Shown: one piece after another, positions 32,996 through 40,586 of the stretch | How the letters are laid out: each line of letters begins with the position of its first letter | Position numbering within the stretch: position 1 is the first letter of the stretch | NCBI GenBank assembly: GCA_050950425.1 | Contig: JBMNHO010000002.1 | Coordinates: 124,001 to 188,000, forward strand | Length of the DNA stretch: 64,000 nt | Direction of reading: 5' to 3' | Source of the DNA: RGIG529 sp050950425 | GTDB taxonomy: Bacteria; Bacillota; Clostridia; Oscillospirales; Oscillospiraceae | The notes under the pieces: generated by a model | Database searches by the model: none | The model's input: the letters and a program-made list of their open reading frames with translations, nothing else | Told to the model about the DNA's origin: nothing | Translations under genes and position numbers: made by a program

Positions 32996-34033
32996 ATGCG
33001 CACTATTTTAGTCACCGGTGGCGCTGGATACATTGGAAGCCATACTTGTCTTGCCTTGCTGGAAGCGGGGTATGATGTTGTCGTAGCGGATAACTTTTCT
33101 AACAGCAAAAACGAAGTGATCAAACGGATGGAGACTCTGTCCGGAAAAAAGATAACCACAGTTGCGTGCGACCTTTGCGACCAAACGGCAGTAAAACTTT
33201 TGTTTGAACAATTTTCGATCCAAGGAGTCATTCATTTCGCAGGATTAAAAGCGGTGGGAGAATCTGTGGTGCAGCCTCTGCGATATTATCAGAATAATCT
33301 GATCTCCACACTGCATTTACTGAAATGTATGGAAGAAAAGAAAGTTTATGCGTTCGTATTCAGCTCCAGCGCAACGGTATACGGGGACCCCCATACGGTT
33401 CCCATTCAGGAGGATTTTCCCCTGCATGCCACAAACCCGTATGGACGCAGCAAGCTGATGATCGAAGAAATACTGCGAGATCTGTATCGTAGCAATCCCA
33501 ACTTTCGGATTGCTATTTTGCGTTATTTCAATCCGGCCGGCGCTCACGCATCCGGAGCCATTGGGGAAGACCCCAACGGGGTTCCCAATAACTTAATGCC
33601 GTATATTGCGCAGGTGGCCGTTGGAAAGCGGCCTTCCCTTGCTGTGTTTGGAAATGACTACGAGACAAAAGACGGCACCGGTGTGCGAGACTATATCCAC
33701 ATAGTGGATCTGGCAGAGGGCCATGTGGCAGCGCTGCGGCGGCTGGAGCAAGCCCCTGGCCTTGTTACGTGTAATCTAGGTACAGGACAGGGATATTCCG
33801 TCTTGGAAATGGTACATGCATTTGAAAAAGCGTCCGGGCATACCATTCCATATGTGATCTCGGAACGCCGTCCGGGAGACATTGCACAGTGTTATAGCGA
33901 CACGACAAAAGCGGCGGATGAACTGCGCTGGAAAGCAAAACGCGGGATATATGAAATGTGCCGTGACACATGGAACTGGCAGTTTAAAAACCCAAATGGC
34001 TATGGTACCGGGGAAGGAGAGGAGAATGCATGA
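32996..34033 (+). CDS. galE: UDP-glucose 4-epimerase
   Basis: 345 residues, usual length. Short-chain reductase fold with NAD loop LVTGGAGYIGSHTC, FSSSATVYGDPH with catalytic Ser/Thr, and the YGRSKLMIE Tyr-x-x-x-Lys pair. NPAGAHASGAIGEDP is the epimerase substrate region. It interconverts UDP-glucose and UDP-galactose for glycans. CGAGGGA lies 7 bases before ATG 32996. The stop overlaps the nucleotidyltransferase start (ATGA). Confidence 0.93.
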   Translation: MRTILVTGGAGYIGSHTCLALLEAGYDVVVADNFSNSKNEVIKRMETLSGKKITTVACDLCDQTAVKLLFEQFSIQGVIHFAGLKAVGESVVQPLRYYQNNLISTLHLLKCMEEKKVYAFVFSSSATVYGDPHTVPIQEDFPLHATNPYGRSKLMIEEILRDLYRSNPNFRIAILRYFNPAGAHASGAIGEDPNGVPNNLMPYIAQVAVGKRPSLAVFGNDYETKDGTGVRDYIHIVDLAEGHVAALRRLEQAPGLVTCNLGTGQGYSVLEMVHAFEKASGHTIPYVISERRPGDIAQCYSDTTKAADELRWKAKRGIYEMCRDTWNWQFKNPNGYGTGEGEENA

Positions 34034-34953
34034 ATCAACCCATTTTAGTTGTGATGGCGGCGGGCCTGGGCAGCCGTTTTGGCGGCGCGAAACAAGTGGA
34101 GCCGGTTGGGGAAAACGGGGCGCTTTTGTTGGACTATTCTGTCTACGATGCGAAACGCGCAGGGTTTGAACGTGTTATTTTTATTGTAAACGAAGCAACG
34201 GAATCTATTTTCCACGAAAAAGTTGGTAGGCGGATCGGGCGGCATATGTCGGTTTCGTATGTAAGACAAGAGTTGCATGATATCCCGGGTGAATTCACGG
34301 TTCCAAACGAACGGAAAAAGCCTTGGGGAACAGGACACGCTGTGCTGTCGTGCAGAAACCTGGTGGATGCCCCTTTCGTTGTGATCAATGCGGATGACTA
34401 CTATGGTCCTCACAGTTTTCAATTGCTGTACAATGCCGTGTGTGAAGTGGAAGGATCGGTCAATCCGGCCAGGTATTTGATGGCGGGGTATGAACTGAAA
34501 AAAACATTAACGGAACACGGACATGTGGCGCGAGGGATTTGCGAGATAGATCAGCGGGGATTTTTGCAGAACATCATAGAACGCACCTTTGTCGTCAAGC
34601 GTCCGGACGGAATCGGATGGTCTGAAGATCAAGGAAAGACATTTTCCATTCTCCCCGAACCTTGTACTGTCTCCATGAACTGCTGGTGCTTTCCGAGCTC
34701 GTTTCTTTCTGAGCTGGAATTGCAGTTTCCGAATTTTTTAGAAAAAGCATTGAAGGATGATCCCCTTGGCGGAGAATTTTTTCTTCCGAGCGCCGTCCGG
34801 CTTTTGATGCAGCAGGGAAAGACGAAAGTTCGCGTGTTGCAATCGCCGGACCAGTGGTATGGGGTTACATACAAGGAAGACAAAGAAGGTGTTGTAACCG
34901 CTGTTCGTTCTATGACAAAAAACGGGCTCTATCCCAGCAGTTTGTGGGATTAA
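34030..34953 (+). CDS. Sugar-phosphate nucleotidyltransferase-like protein
   Basis: 307 residues. N-terminal LVVMAAGLGSRFGGAKQVEPVGENG is a nucleotidyltransferase loop (G-x-G-x-R), with the metal-site Asp in FVVINADDYYG. It fits proteins grouped as NTP transferase with unknown sugar; GalE before it in a coupled pair suggests a sugar-nucleotide route, but it lacks features that would name the substrate. PWGTGHAVLSCRN supports a base-binding loop. The ATGA overlap with galE shows co-translation. Confidence 0.8.
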   Translation: MNQPILVVMAAGLGSRFGGAKQVEPVGENGALLLDYSVYDAKRAGFERVIFIVNEATESIFHEKVGRRIGRHMSVSYVRQELHDIPGEFTVPNERKKPWGTGHAVLSCRNLVDAPFVVINADDYYGPHSFQLLYNAVCEVEGSVNPARYLMAGYELKKTLTEHGHVARGICEIDQRGFLQNIIERTFVVKRPDGIGWSEDQGKTFSILPEPCTVSMNCWCFPSSFLSELELQFPNFLEKALKDDPLGGEFFLPSAVRLLMQQGKTKVRVLQSPDQWYGVTYKEDKEGVVTAVRSMTKNGLYPSSLWD

Positions 34954-35186
34954 GCAGCAGCACATTGCCGCAAAAGGCAGCTTGGCCCACGCATCTTAAT
35001 CCGTATAAATGAACTGGCGACTGCAACGGAAATTATGTAAAAAGAAAAGATTGTTCTGTCTTTTTTATTCATTTTTGCCGTATTTACTTCTTTTTCATGC
35101 AAAATAATTGTTATAATTGGGTAGACAAAATACGTGGTTTATGTTACAATTTAATTATCTATAAAGAGAGGTAGGAGGTGGACCAA
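34954..35186. other. Intergenic region
   Basis: About 230 bases, A+T-rich toward its right half. It holds no credible ORF. The only feature I support is the promoter at 35122-35150 for the Cys-repeat gene; an additional TATAAT at 35112-35117 has no matching -35. Confidence 0.5.
35122..35150 (+). promoter_or_regulatory. Sigma-A-type promoter of the Cys-repeat gene
   Basis: TAGACA at 35122-35127 (one change from TTGACA), 17 bases, TACAAT at 35145-35150; the GTG start lies 37 bases downstream. Confidence 0.65.
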
Positions 35187-35954
35187 GTGAAGCTCGACAT
35201 TACTAAAATCATTAGCCCTAAAGATCTTGCGGAGCGGTTCAGCCAAGTGTGTGAACGGCTGGCGGAGGAACAAGAGGCATATGTGTTCCAGGACAATCAG
35301 CCAACACATGTCATTATGACACTGGAGCGCTATGAGCAATATACCGCCTCGCAAACACCAGCTGCCGCGCCGGAACCGGAAGGAGAAGTGGTCTGCACGC
35401 CCATGGTAGGCTGCACCATTCAAACAGAACCCAAGAAGGACGATGTGGTTTGCACCCCCATGGGTGAATGCGTCGTCGACAGCGCCCCCAAAGAAGACGA
35501 TGTCAATTGCACTCTGATGGGCGAGTGCGTCGTGGGCGGGACGCCCCAAAAGGACGAGGTGGTTTGTACCCCCATGGGTGAATGCGTCGTCCCCGGTGCA
35601 AAACAGGAGACGCCCAAGGTTTCTGCCCCAACGCAGGAAGGGGAAGTCGTCTGTACACCTATGGTAGGCTGCACCGTTCAAACGGAACCCAAGAAGGACG
35701 ATGTGGTTTGCACCCCCATGGGTGAATGCGTCGTCGATGGCGCCCCAAAAGAGGACGATGTCAATTGCACTTTAATGGGTGAGTGTGTCGTGGGCGGGAC
35801 GCCCCAAAAGGACGATGTGAGTTGCACGCCTATGGGCGAGTGTACCGTTCCGGGTGCGGCGCCTGCCGAAGCAAAGGAAAAAGAAGAAAACAAACCAGAC
35901 GGTGAGTATGTTTGCAAACCGATGGAAGAATGTAAGTTTGAACCCAATAAATAA
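35187..35954 (+). CDS. Novel protein: antitoxin-like N-terminus and nine Cys-x5-Cys repeats
   Basis: 255 residues from GTG 35187, which has TAGGAGGTG at 35172-35180. Residues 1-55 (LDITKIISPKDLAERFSQV, FQDNQPTHVIMTLERYEQY) resemble the Phd/YefM antitoxin fold. After a Pro/Ala linker come nine repeats of about 19 residues with the pattern acidic/Lys-D-x-V-x-C-T-P-M-x-x-C-x-V-x-x-x-P-K. Repeats 1-4 and 5-8 are two copies of one four-repeat block, offset by 258 bases. All 18 repeat Cys are kept. No signal peptide or membrane helix. The gene is convergent with hydG. I know no family with this layout; function unknown. Confidence 0.8.
   Translation: MKLDITKIISPKDLAERFSQVCERLAEEQEAYVFQDNQPTHVIMTLERYEQYTASQTPAAAPEPEGEVVCTPMVGCTIQTEPKKDDVVCTPMGECVVDSAPKEDDVNCTLMGECVVGGTPQKDEVVCTPMGECVVPGAKQETPKVSAPTQEGEVVCTPMVGCTVQTEPKKDDVVCTPMGECVVDGAPKEDDVNCTLMGECVVGGTPQKDDVSCTPMGECTVPGAAPAEAKEKEENKPDGEYVCKPMEECKFEPNK
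35379..35850 (+). repeat. Duplicated 258-bp block of four Cys repeats
   Basis: The coding unit starting at 35379 (GAA GGA GAA GTG) recurs at 35637 (GAA GGG GAA GTC), with the same order of repeat subtypes (CTPMVGC, CTPMGEC, CTLMGEC, CTPMGEC). Many third-codon bases differ, so the duplication is not very recent. Confidence 0.75.
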
Positions 35955-35962
35955 ATCATTTT

Positions 35963-36000
35963 AAAAGAAGGTGACTGCACCGGTGCAGTCACCTTCTTTT
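35963..36000. terminator. Perfect 38-bp palindrome, bidirectional terminator
   Basis: 19-base arms centred at 35981/35982, flanked by AAAA and TTTT on the two sides. It ends both the Cys-repeat gene and hydG, which converge here. Confidence 0.85.
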
Positions 36001-36027
36001 TATGTTTTATATATACATTCTACTTTA

Positions 36028-37473
36028 TCAGAAGCGGAAATCACGCTTTCCTTCCTTGATTTCATCTAAGTTATGGGTCGCGATTTCCTTTACTTTTGGG
36101 TTTGTAATTTTTACAAGCTCTTTTTTGATCAAAGCTTCACCGAGCGGCTTTGTTTCCGGAGATGCATAATCCATTAAAAATTCTTGCAATGTCATCAACG
36201 CGTTTGGATGGCAGCAGTTTTGAATTTGTCCGCTTTTACACAAGCTCATGAAGCGGTCTCCCGTGCGGCCCTCTCGATAGCAGGCGGTACAAAAACTGGG
36301 GATGTATCCCATGTCAATCAGCCAGTGGACCACTTCATCCAATGTCCTTTGGTCTGAAACGTCAAACTGCTCTGAATCGTGGGGGCGCTCTTCCTCGCTA
36401 TATCCGCCGACAGACGTTCTGGAAGCGCCGCTGATTTGAGACACGCCAAGGCGGATTACTTTTTCCCGAACAGATTGGCTCTCCCGTGTGGAGATGATCA
36501 TGCCGGTATATGGCACGGAAATACGAACCAACGCACAGAGCTTTGCGAAGGTTTCATCACTGATACCGTTGTCGAAAACATCCGGGTCAATGCCGTCTGC
36601 ACGCTTGATCCGAGGTACACTGATGGTGTGCGGACCAACGCCATGCACTGCCTCCAAATGCTCTGCGTGCATCAGCAACCCTGCAAATTCATATTTATAC
36701 AGTTCCAATCCAAACAAAACACCCAAACCAACATCGTCAATTCCGCCTTCCATGGCGCGGTCCATCGCCTCTGTATGGTAATTGTAATCATGCTTTGGCC
36801 CCGTTGGATGAAGCTGTAAATAGCTCTCTTTGTGGTATGTCTCTTGGAATAAAATATAGGTTCCAATGCCAGCTTCCTTTAATTTACGATAATCTTCCAC
36901 TGTGGTTGCCGCAATGTTCACGTTGACCCGGCGGATGTCACCATTTTTATGTTTAATGGAGTAAATGGTGTTGATACATTCTAAAATATACTCAAGGGGA
37001 TTGTTCACAGGGTCTTCCCCTGCCTCAATGGCGAGCCGCTTGTGCCCCATATCCTGCAGCGCGATGACCTCCCTCTTGACTTCTTCCTGGGTCAATTTTT
37101 TACGTGTAATGTTGGTGTTTTCCTTGTGATAGGGGCAGTACACACAACCATTGATGCAGTAATTGGAAAGATAGAGGGGGGCAAACATAACAATCCGGTT
37201 GCCATAAAAAGCTTGCTTGATCTCCTCAGCCAAATCATACATTTGCTGTATTTTTTCCGGAATGTCACAGGCGAGCAAAACAGATGCTTCCCGATGAGTC
37301 AGCCCTGCGCAGAACGTTCCATTTTCCGTTTTCCTTGGCTTTGCTTTTTCTAAAATGCTGTCGATCAAGGGGATGTTTTTTTTGTTTTTTTCAGCATAGT
37401 CCAAGGTTTCTAAAATTTCTTCGTGATTAATGAATTCTTCCGCACGCATTGATTTTGGATCATACATGTACAT
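36028..37473 (-). CDS. hydG: [FeFe]-hydrogenase maturase HydG
   Basis: 481 residues, usual length. Radical SAM tyrosine lyase that makes the CO and CN ligands of the H-cluster. The SAM cluster motif is in YCINGCVYCPYHKENTNI (C-x3-C-x2-C); the second cluster in the C-terminal domain is bound by FCTACYREGRTGDRFMSLC and a Cys further on (C-x2-C-x22-C), which separates it from ThiH. Both clusters look intact. It follows hydE after 81 bases in the same strand. The hydrogenase itself and hydF are not in the window. Confidence 0.95.
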   Translation of the reverse strand: MYMYDPKSMRAEEFINHEEILETLDYAEKNKKNIPLIDSILEKAKPRKTENGTFCAGLTHREASVLLACDIPEKIQQMYDLAEEIKQAFYGNRIVMFAPLYLSNYCINGCVYCPYHKENTNITRKKLTQEEVKREVIALQDMGHKRLAIEAGEDPVNNPLEYILECINTIYSIKHKNGDIRRVNVNIAATTVEDYRKLKEAGIGTYILFQETYHKESYLQLHPTGPKHDYNYHTEAMDRAMEGGIDDVGLGVLFGLELYKYEFAGLLMHAEHLEAVHGVGPHTISVPRIKRADGIDPDVFDNGISDETFAKLCALVRISVPYTGMIISTRESQSVREKVIRLGVSQISGASRTSVGGYSEEERPHDSEQFDVSDQRTLDEVVHWLIDMGYIPSFCTACYREGRTGDRFMSLCKSGQIQNCCHPNALMTLQEFLMDYASPETKPLGEALIKKELVKITNPKVKEIATHNLDEIKEGKRDFRF

Positions 37474-37554
37474 AATGTGATTCCTTCTTTCTTTTTGGTT
37501 AGATATTCTTCCCAGTCAGTTTTATCAAAAAGTGGAACGTGTCTATGTCCCAGC

Positions 37555-38616
37555 TCAATGGGGCTTATGAACAAACAAAGGATCTTTGCAATCGCCACGG
37601 TCAACAAGCACCTGATACCCGATTTCCTCCATCCGGTTTGACATACAGAACCGACATTCAGCTGCCTCATCTCCGGTGCAGATTTTATTATCATAGAGAA
37701 GATATTTACTCCTGACTGCCGCAGGGGAAAGGTTTGGCATAACAACATTGGCCCCGGCCAGGATGCCCTTTTCCCTGCCCAGGGGGTCGATGGTTCCCAA
37801 CGCTGTGGTGGACGGAAGCAGGGAATAGGGAAGAAGCAGCCGAAGCAAGCCGATGCAAAACAAAGTCAGCTCCGCGGTTCCACCTAGCTGATGGGCAAAG
37901 GGGGTATCGTGGTGCGGGATAAATGGACCAATGCCAACCATTTGTGGCTGCAGTTTTTCGATGAACAGAAAATCCTGCGCCAAGTGAGCCGGCGTTTGAT
38001 GGGGAGAGCCGACCATAAAGCCGGTGCCGACTTGATACCCAATCTCCTTCAGCGTCCACAAGCAATCCTGGCGGTGCTTGGCAGAGAGGGGAGCGGGGTG
38101 CAGTGCTTCATAATGTCTTTCATCCGCTGTTTCATGACGCAACAAATATCGGTCTGCGCCAGCACGATAATAAGCCAAATAACTTTCCTTTTCTTTTTCT
38201 CCAACGGAAAGGGTAACGGCGCAGTCCGGATGCTGTCTTTTAATAGAAAAGATCAGATCACAGATTTTTTCATCTGTAAAATATGGGTCCTCTCCACCTT
38301 GCAAGACAAATGTGCGAAAACCCAGATCATATCCGACGCGGCAACAATCTAAAGTTTCTTCTTTTGACAGTCGATAACGGGAAGCAAAACAGTTGCTTTT
38401 TCGAATGCCACAATAGTAGCAGTCATTTTTGCAGTAATTGGTAAACTCTATCAGACCACGAAGATAGATGGAACTTTTATAGATTTTGCTCCGCAGCGCG
38501 CGGGACTTTTCAAACAGATATTCCGCGGTATCTTGCGTCCAGGAAGAGAACAGCATCTCCCATTCATCTTGCGTCAAATGCCGTGTTTGTTCCAGTTTGT
38601 CAATCAATTGTTTCAT
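37555..38616 (-). CDS. hydE: [FeFe]-hydrogenase maturase HydE
   Basis: 353 residues. Radical SAM enzyme that prepares the dithiomethylamine-bearing iron unit. The motif FTNYCKNDCYYCGIRKSN gives C-x3-C-x2-C, and YRLSKEETLDCC and VLQGGEDPYFTDE are HydE-type barrel segments. A longer frame to 38919 overlaps the upstream gene and is wrong; ATG 38616 overlaps the TM1266-like stop (ATGA), so the two are co-translated. A C-terminal CRFCMSNRMEE may carry the optional second cluster of HydE. Confidence 0.93.
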   Translation of the reverse strand: MKQLIDKLEQTRHLTQDEWEMLFSSWTQDTAEYLFEKSRALRSKIYKSSIYLRGLIEFTNYCKNDCYYCGIRKSNCFASRYRLSKEETLDCCRVGYDLGFRTFVLQGGEDPYFTDEKICDLIFSIKRQHPDCAVTLSVGEKEKESYLAYYRAGADRYLLRHETADERHYEALHPAPLSAKHRQDCLWTLKEIGYQVGTGFMVGSPHQTPAHLAQDFLFIEKLQPQMVGIGPFIPHHDTPFAHQLGGTAELTLFCIGLLRLLLPYSLLPSTTALGTIDPLGREKGILAGANVVMPNLSPAAVRSKYLLYDNKICTGDEAAECRFCMSNRMEEIGYQVLVDRGDCKDPLFVHKPH

Positions 38617-38885
38617 GGCTCCGTTCCCACCTGTTTCTCTGTAATTTTGGAATAAACAGTTTTGGTAGAGACGCCGGGCAGCATGCCCAATTTGCCGGAC
38701 AGCGCACTGATGACGTTGCCGGGTGCGTCCACCGCCACACTGATGATTGAAATACCACGTTTTGGATAGGGAAGACCCATTCGGCTGATGACATATTCGC
38801 CATATTGATGTAAAATTGCGTTCAGCGATTCGACCGAACGGGGGCTTTCTACTACAATGCCAATCACGGCAACTCTTGTTTCCAT
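38613..38885 (-). CDS. TM1266-family hydrogenase system regulator
   Basis: 90 residues. METRVAVIGIVVESPRSVESLNAILHQYGEYVISRMGLPYPKRGISIISVAVDA has the ACT-like fold of TM1266 proteins, small putative regulators encoded with hydE/hydG in Clostridia and Thermotoga; the ligand is not known. TAAAGGAGG lies before ATG 38885. It heads the operon behind a 200-base leader with its own terminator-like hairpin. Confidence 0.85.
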   Translation of the reverse strand: METRVAVIGIVVESPRSVESLNAILHQYGEYVISRMGLPYPKRGISIISVAVDAPGNVISALSGKLGMLPGVSTKTVYSKITEKQVGTEP

Positions 38886-38937
38886 TTGGAACCTCCTTTA
38901 CTCTCCCTGTGATTCTCATTTACATAAAAAAGAAAAA

Positions 38938-38959
38938 GCCGCACCCAGAAAGGCGCAGC
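38938..38959 (-). terminator. Intrinsic terminator in the hyd operon leader
   Basis: 8-bp stem with two G-U pairs around a five-base loop, followed on the minus strand by TTTTTCTTTTTT. It lies between the promoter at 39108-39136 and the first gene of the hyd operon, about 50 bases before the start, so it can attenuate that transcript or end a small RNA. Confidence 0.7.
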
Positions 38960-39101
38960 AAAATACGACAAAGTAAAAACAAATGTTTCTTATCACGCCT
39001 TTCTCCTCAGGGCAAAAGACCTTCGGACGTCAGAACCGATTATATTCAATTGTTTGATGAAGTAAGATTTGTCTTCAGAATTTCTTCCAACGCATCTCTA
39101 T
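38960..39101 (-). ncRNA. Leader RNA or small RNA upstream of the hyd operon, unassigned
   Basis: From the inferred start near 39101 to the terminator runs an RNA of about 165 bases. It contains local arms GATG...CATC around 39095 and 39056, GCC...GGC around 39011 and AAACAA...TTGTTT further out, and a C+G-rich core CCGAAGG. I compared it by eye with TPP, SAM, glycine, lysine, cobalamin, c-di-GMP and THF riboswitches and saw no convincing match. It could be a riboswitch or an independent small RNA. Confidence 0.35.
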
Positions 39102-39107
39102 GGTTGC

Positions 39108-39136
39108 ACTATACCATAAACCGTTTTAAATTGCAA
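39108..39136 (-). promoter_or_regulatory. Promoter of the hyd leader
   Basis: On the minus strand TTGCAA (39136-39131), 17 bases, TATAGT (39113-39108). The transcript would begin near 39101 and run into the leader and the TM1266-hydE-hydG genes. Confidence 0.6.
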
Positions 39137-39210
39137 GTGGTATTGTTGTGATTTCATAAAATAAAAAGCAGGCCGTCATAAATAGGACAGCCTGCTTTCT
39201 ATCTGCTTTC

Positions 39211-39285
39211 TGGAGGCGCCACCCAGATTTGAACTGGGGAGTGAGGGTTTTGCAGACCCTTGCCTTACCACTTGGCCATGGCGCC
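39211..39285 (-). tRNA. tRNA-Cys (anticodon GCA)
   Basis: 75 bases with encoded CCA. Arms GGCGCCA and TGGCGCC pair, the anticodon loop CTGCAAA gives GCA, and the T-arm contains GTTCAAATC. A short hairpin with AGGCTGTCC and GGCCTGC lies downstream at about 39165-39205. Confidence 0.95.
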
Positions 39286-39487
39286 GTAGCAACATTAACT
39301 ATTATATCGAATAAAATTTTAAATGTCAATAGCGTTTGGGAAAAATTCATCAAACAAAGAGTATTTGAAGCAGTGAAAAAGCGTTGCGACGTCAGTGCAA
39401 AAAAGGAAATGCCTTGGTTTCTTATAGCAGTTTTATTTTTGAATGAAACAAGAGAAGACGGGGAAAATAGAATACGAGGTGAGAAAT

Positions 39488-39955
39488 ATGACTTTAACAC
39501 AAAAAGAAACTTCCTTTTTAAAGGACCTGAAAAACCAGGAGCAGCTTTGCGTAGACAAATACAACCGCTACGCAGCAAGCGCGTGTGACAATCAGTTGAA
39601 AGCGCTGTTTACTCAAATTGGACAGGTGGAACAAGGGCATTTGGATACCATTAACCAAATGTTAAATGGAACTGTTCCTTCGATGTCCAGTGGAAGTGGC
39701 AGCCAAAAGGCACCTGCCAGCAACCCCACCCCCACGTACACCAGCAACACCAACAACGAAGCGAAGATGAACGATTGCTTCTTATGTTCAGACACCCTTG
39801 CGACAGAAAAGCATGTCTCCGACGTGTACAACACCAGCATTTTCGAATTTATCAACCCTGCCATGCGTGATGTGCTCAACCATATTCAAAAAGAAGAGCA
39901 GGAACACGGAAAGCAAATTTACGACTATATGGCAGCAAACGGGATGTATCAATAA
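39488..39955 (+). CDS. CotF-like spore coat protein
   Basis: 155 residues. A ferritin-like helical domain split by a Pro/Ser/Gly/Asn linker (residues about 68-100): MTLTQKETSFLKDLKNQEQLCVDKYNRYAASACD before it, FLCSDTLATEKHVSDVYNTSIFEFI and VLNHIQKEEQEHGKQIYDYMAANG after it. This matches the coat protein F/CotF-type family of Firmicutes spores. ATG 39488 has GAGGTGAG in front; the longer frame to 39443 has no such site. A CotF-like protein here agrees with ypeB and spoIVA. Confidence 0.85.
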   Translation: MTLTQKETSFLKDLKNQEQLCVDKYNRYAASACDNQLKALFTQIGQVEQGHLDTINQMLNGTVPSMSSGSGSQKAPASNPTPTYTSNTNNEAKMNDCFLCSDTLATEKHVSDVYNTSIFEFINPAMRDVLNHIQKEEQEHGKQIYDYMAANGMYQ

Positions 39956-39979
39956 CTTTTGATATATTTCAGGGCAAAG

Positions 39980-40010
39980 CAGGCTATACGCAAACGTATA
40001 GCCTGTTTTG
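39980..40010 (+). terminator. Rho-independent terminator
   Basis: 11-bp stem (39980-39990 with 39995-40005), CAAA loop, then TTTTGTTG. It ends the coat protein transcript. Confidence 0.8.
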
Positions 40011-40110
40011 TTGTCGTTGAGCTGGGGAAATACGTATTGAAAAACCATTTCTTGCACAAAGCTTGTTTCTATGATATCCTAAGTTAGGAATTTGTGCCGT
40101 CTTTATCCCT

Positions 40111-40335
40111 TTACAAGGTAATAGAAGAGGTGTATTCCACTTTGATTCCACCATCTTTTAAGCGAGAAAGTTTGGCCTTTCGTCCATTTCCGTCTTCAAG
40201 GCTCATTTTTTCCAGCTTAAACCCAGTAAAAAAATTCACCACATCCGATTCAATAAAAGCGACCCATTTATGACCTTTGGCTTGTTCCGGCGTAAAGCCC
40301 GTTGTTTCTGTCTCGTCAAGATTTAAGTCTGCCAT
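40111..40335 (-). CDS. Small hypothetical protein
   Basis: 74 residues from ATG 40335, which has CAGGAGGATATT upstream. MADLNLDETETTGFTPEQAKGHK is acidic; FIESDVVNFFTGFKLEKMSLEDGNGRKAKLSRLKDGGIKVEYTSS looks like a small beta domain. I do not recognise a family. It diverges from the tyrosine recombinase, whose start is 250 bases away. Confidence 0.6.
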   Translation of the reverse strand: MADLNLDETETTGFTPEQAKGHKWVAFIESDVVNFFTGFKLEKMSLEDGNGRKAKLSRLKDGGIKVEYTSSITL

Positions 40336-40586
40336 TGATAATATCCTCCTGTTTTTTATCATGAACTTTAAAAGTGAATTTAATATATCATAGATATGTG
40401 GGGAATGCAAAAAAATCCTGTCAATTCAAATTGTATGCGCATGGAAACAGAGGTGGTAGACAACCAAAAAAGATGAGGGGATATGTTGCCAGATCGCCTG
40501 GACAAGGCAGAGGAGGATACTTTTTCAAACATAACATGGTCAACAAAATAAAAATTTTGTTGACCAATGGAGGGAGGCTATTGCAG

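Noticed and set aside
35379..35850. CRISPR-like repeat array
   Set aside because: The repeats are in frame and vary at third codon positions, so they are protein repeats without spacers.
38616..38919. N-terminal extension of HydE by 101 residues
   Set aside because: It is the TM1266 gene read in another frame; HydE begins at the ATGA overlap at 38616.
38960..39101. Known riboswitch or 6S/SRP RNA in the hyd leader
   Set aside because: The GTCCGAAGG segment briefly suggested SRP RNA or glycine/purine riboswitches, but the surrounding conserved bases of these classes are missing.
40374..40586. Longer N-terminus of the tyrosine recombinase from 40374
   Set aside because: No ribosome site, and the family begins at the PIIREFLTYHE helix, which fits GTG 40587.
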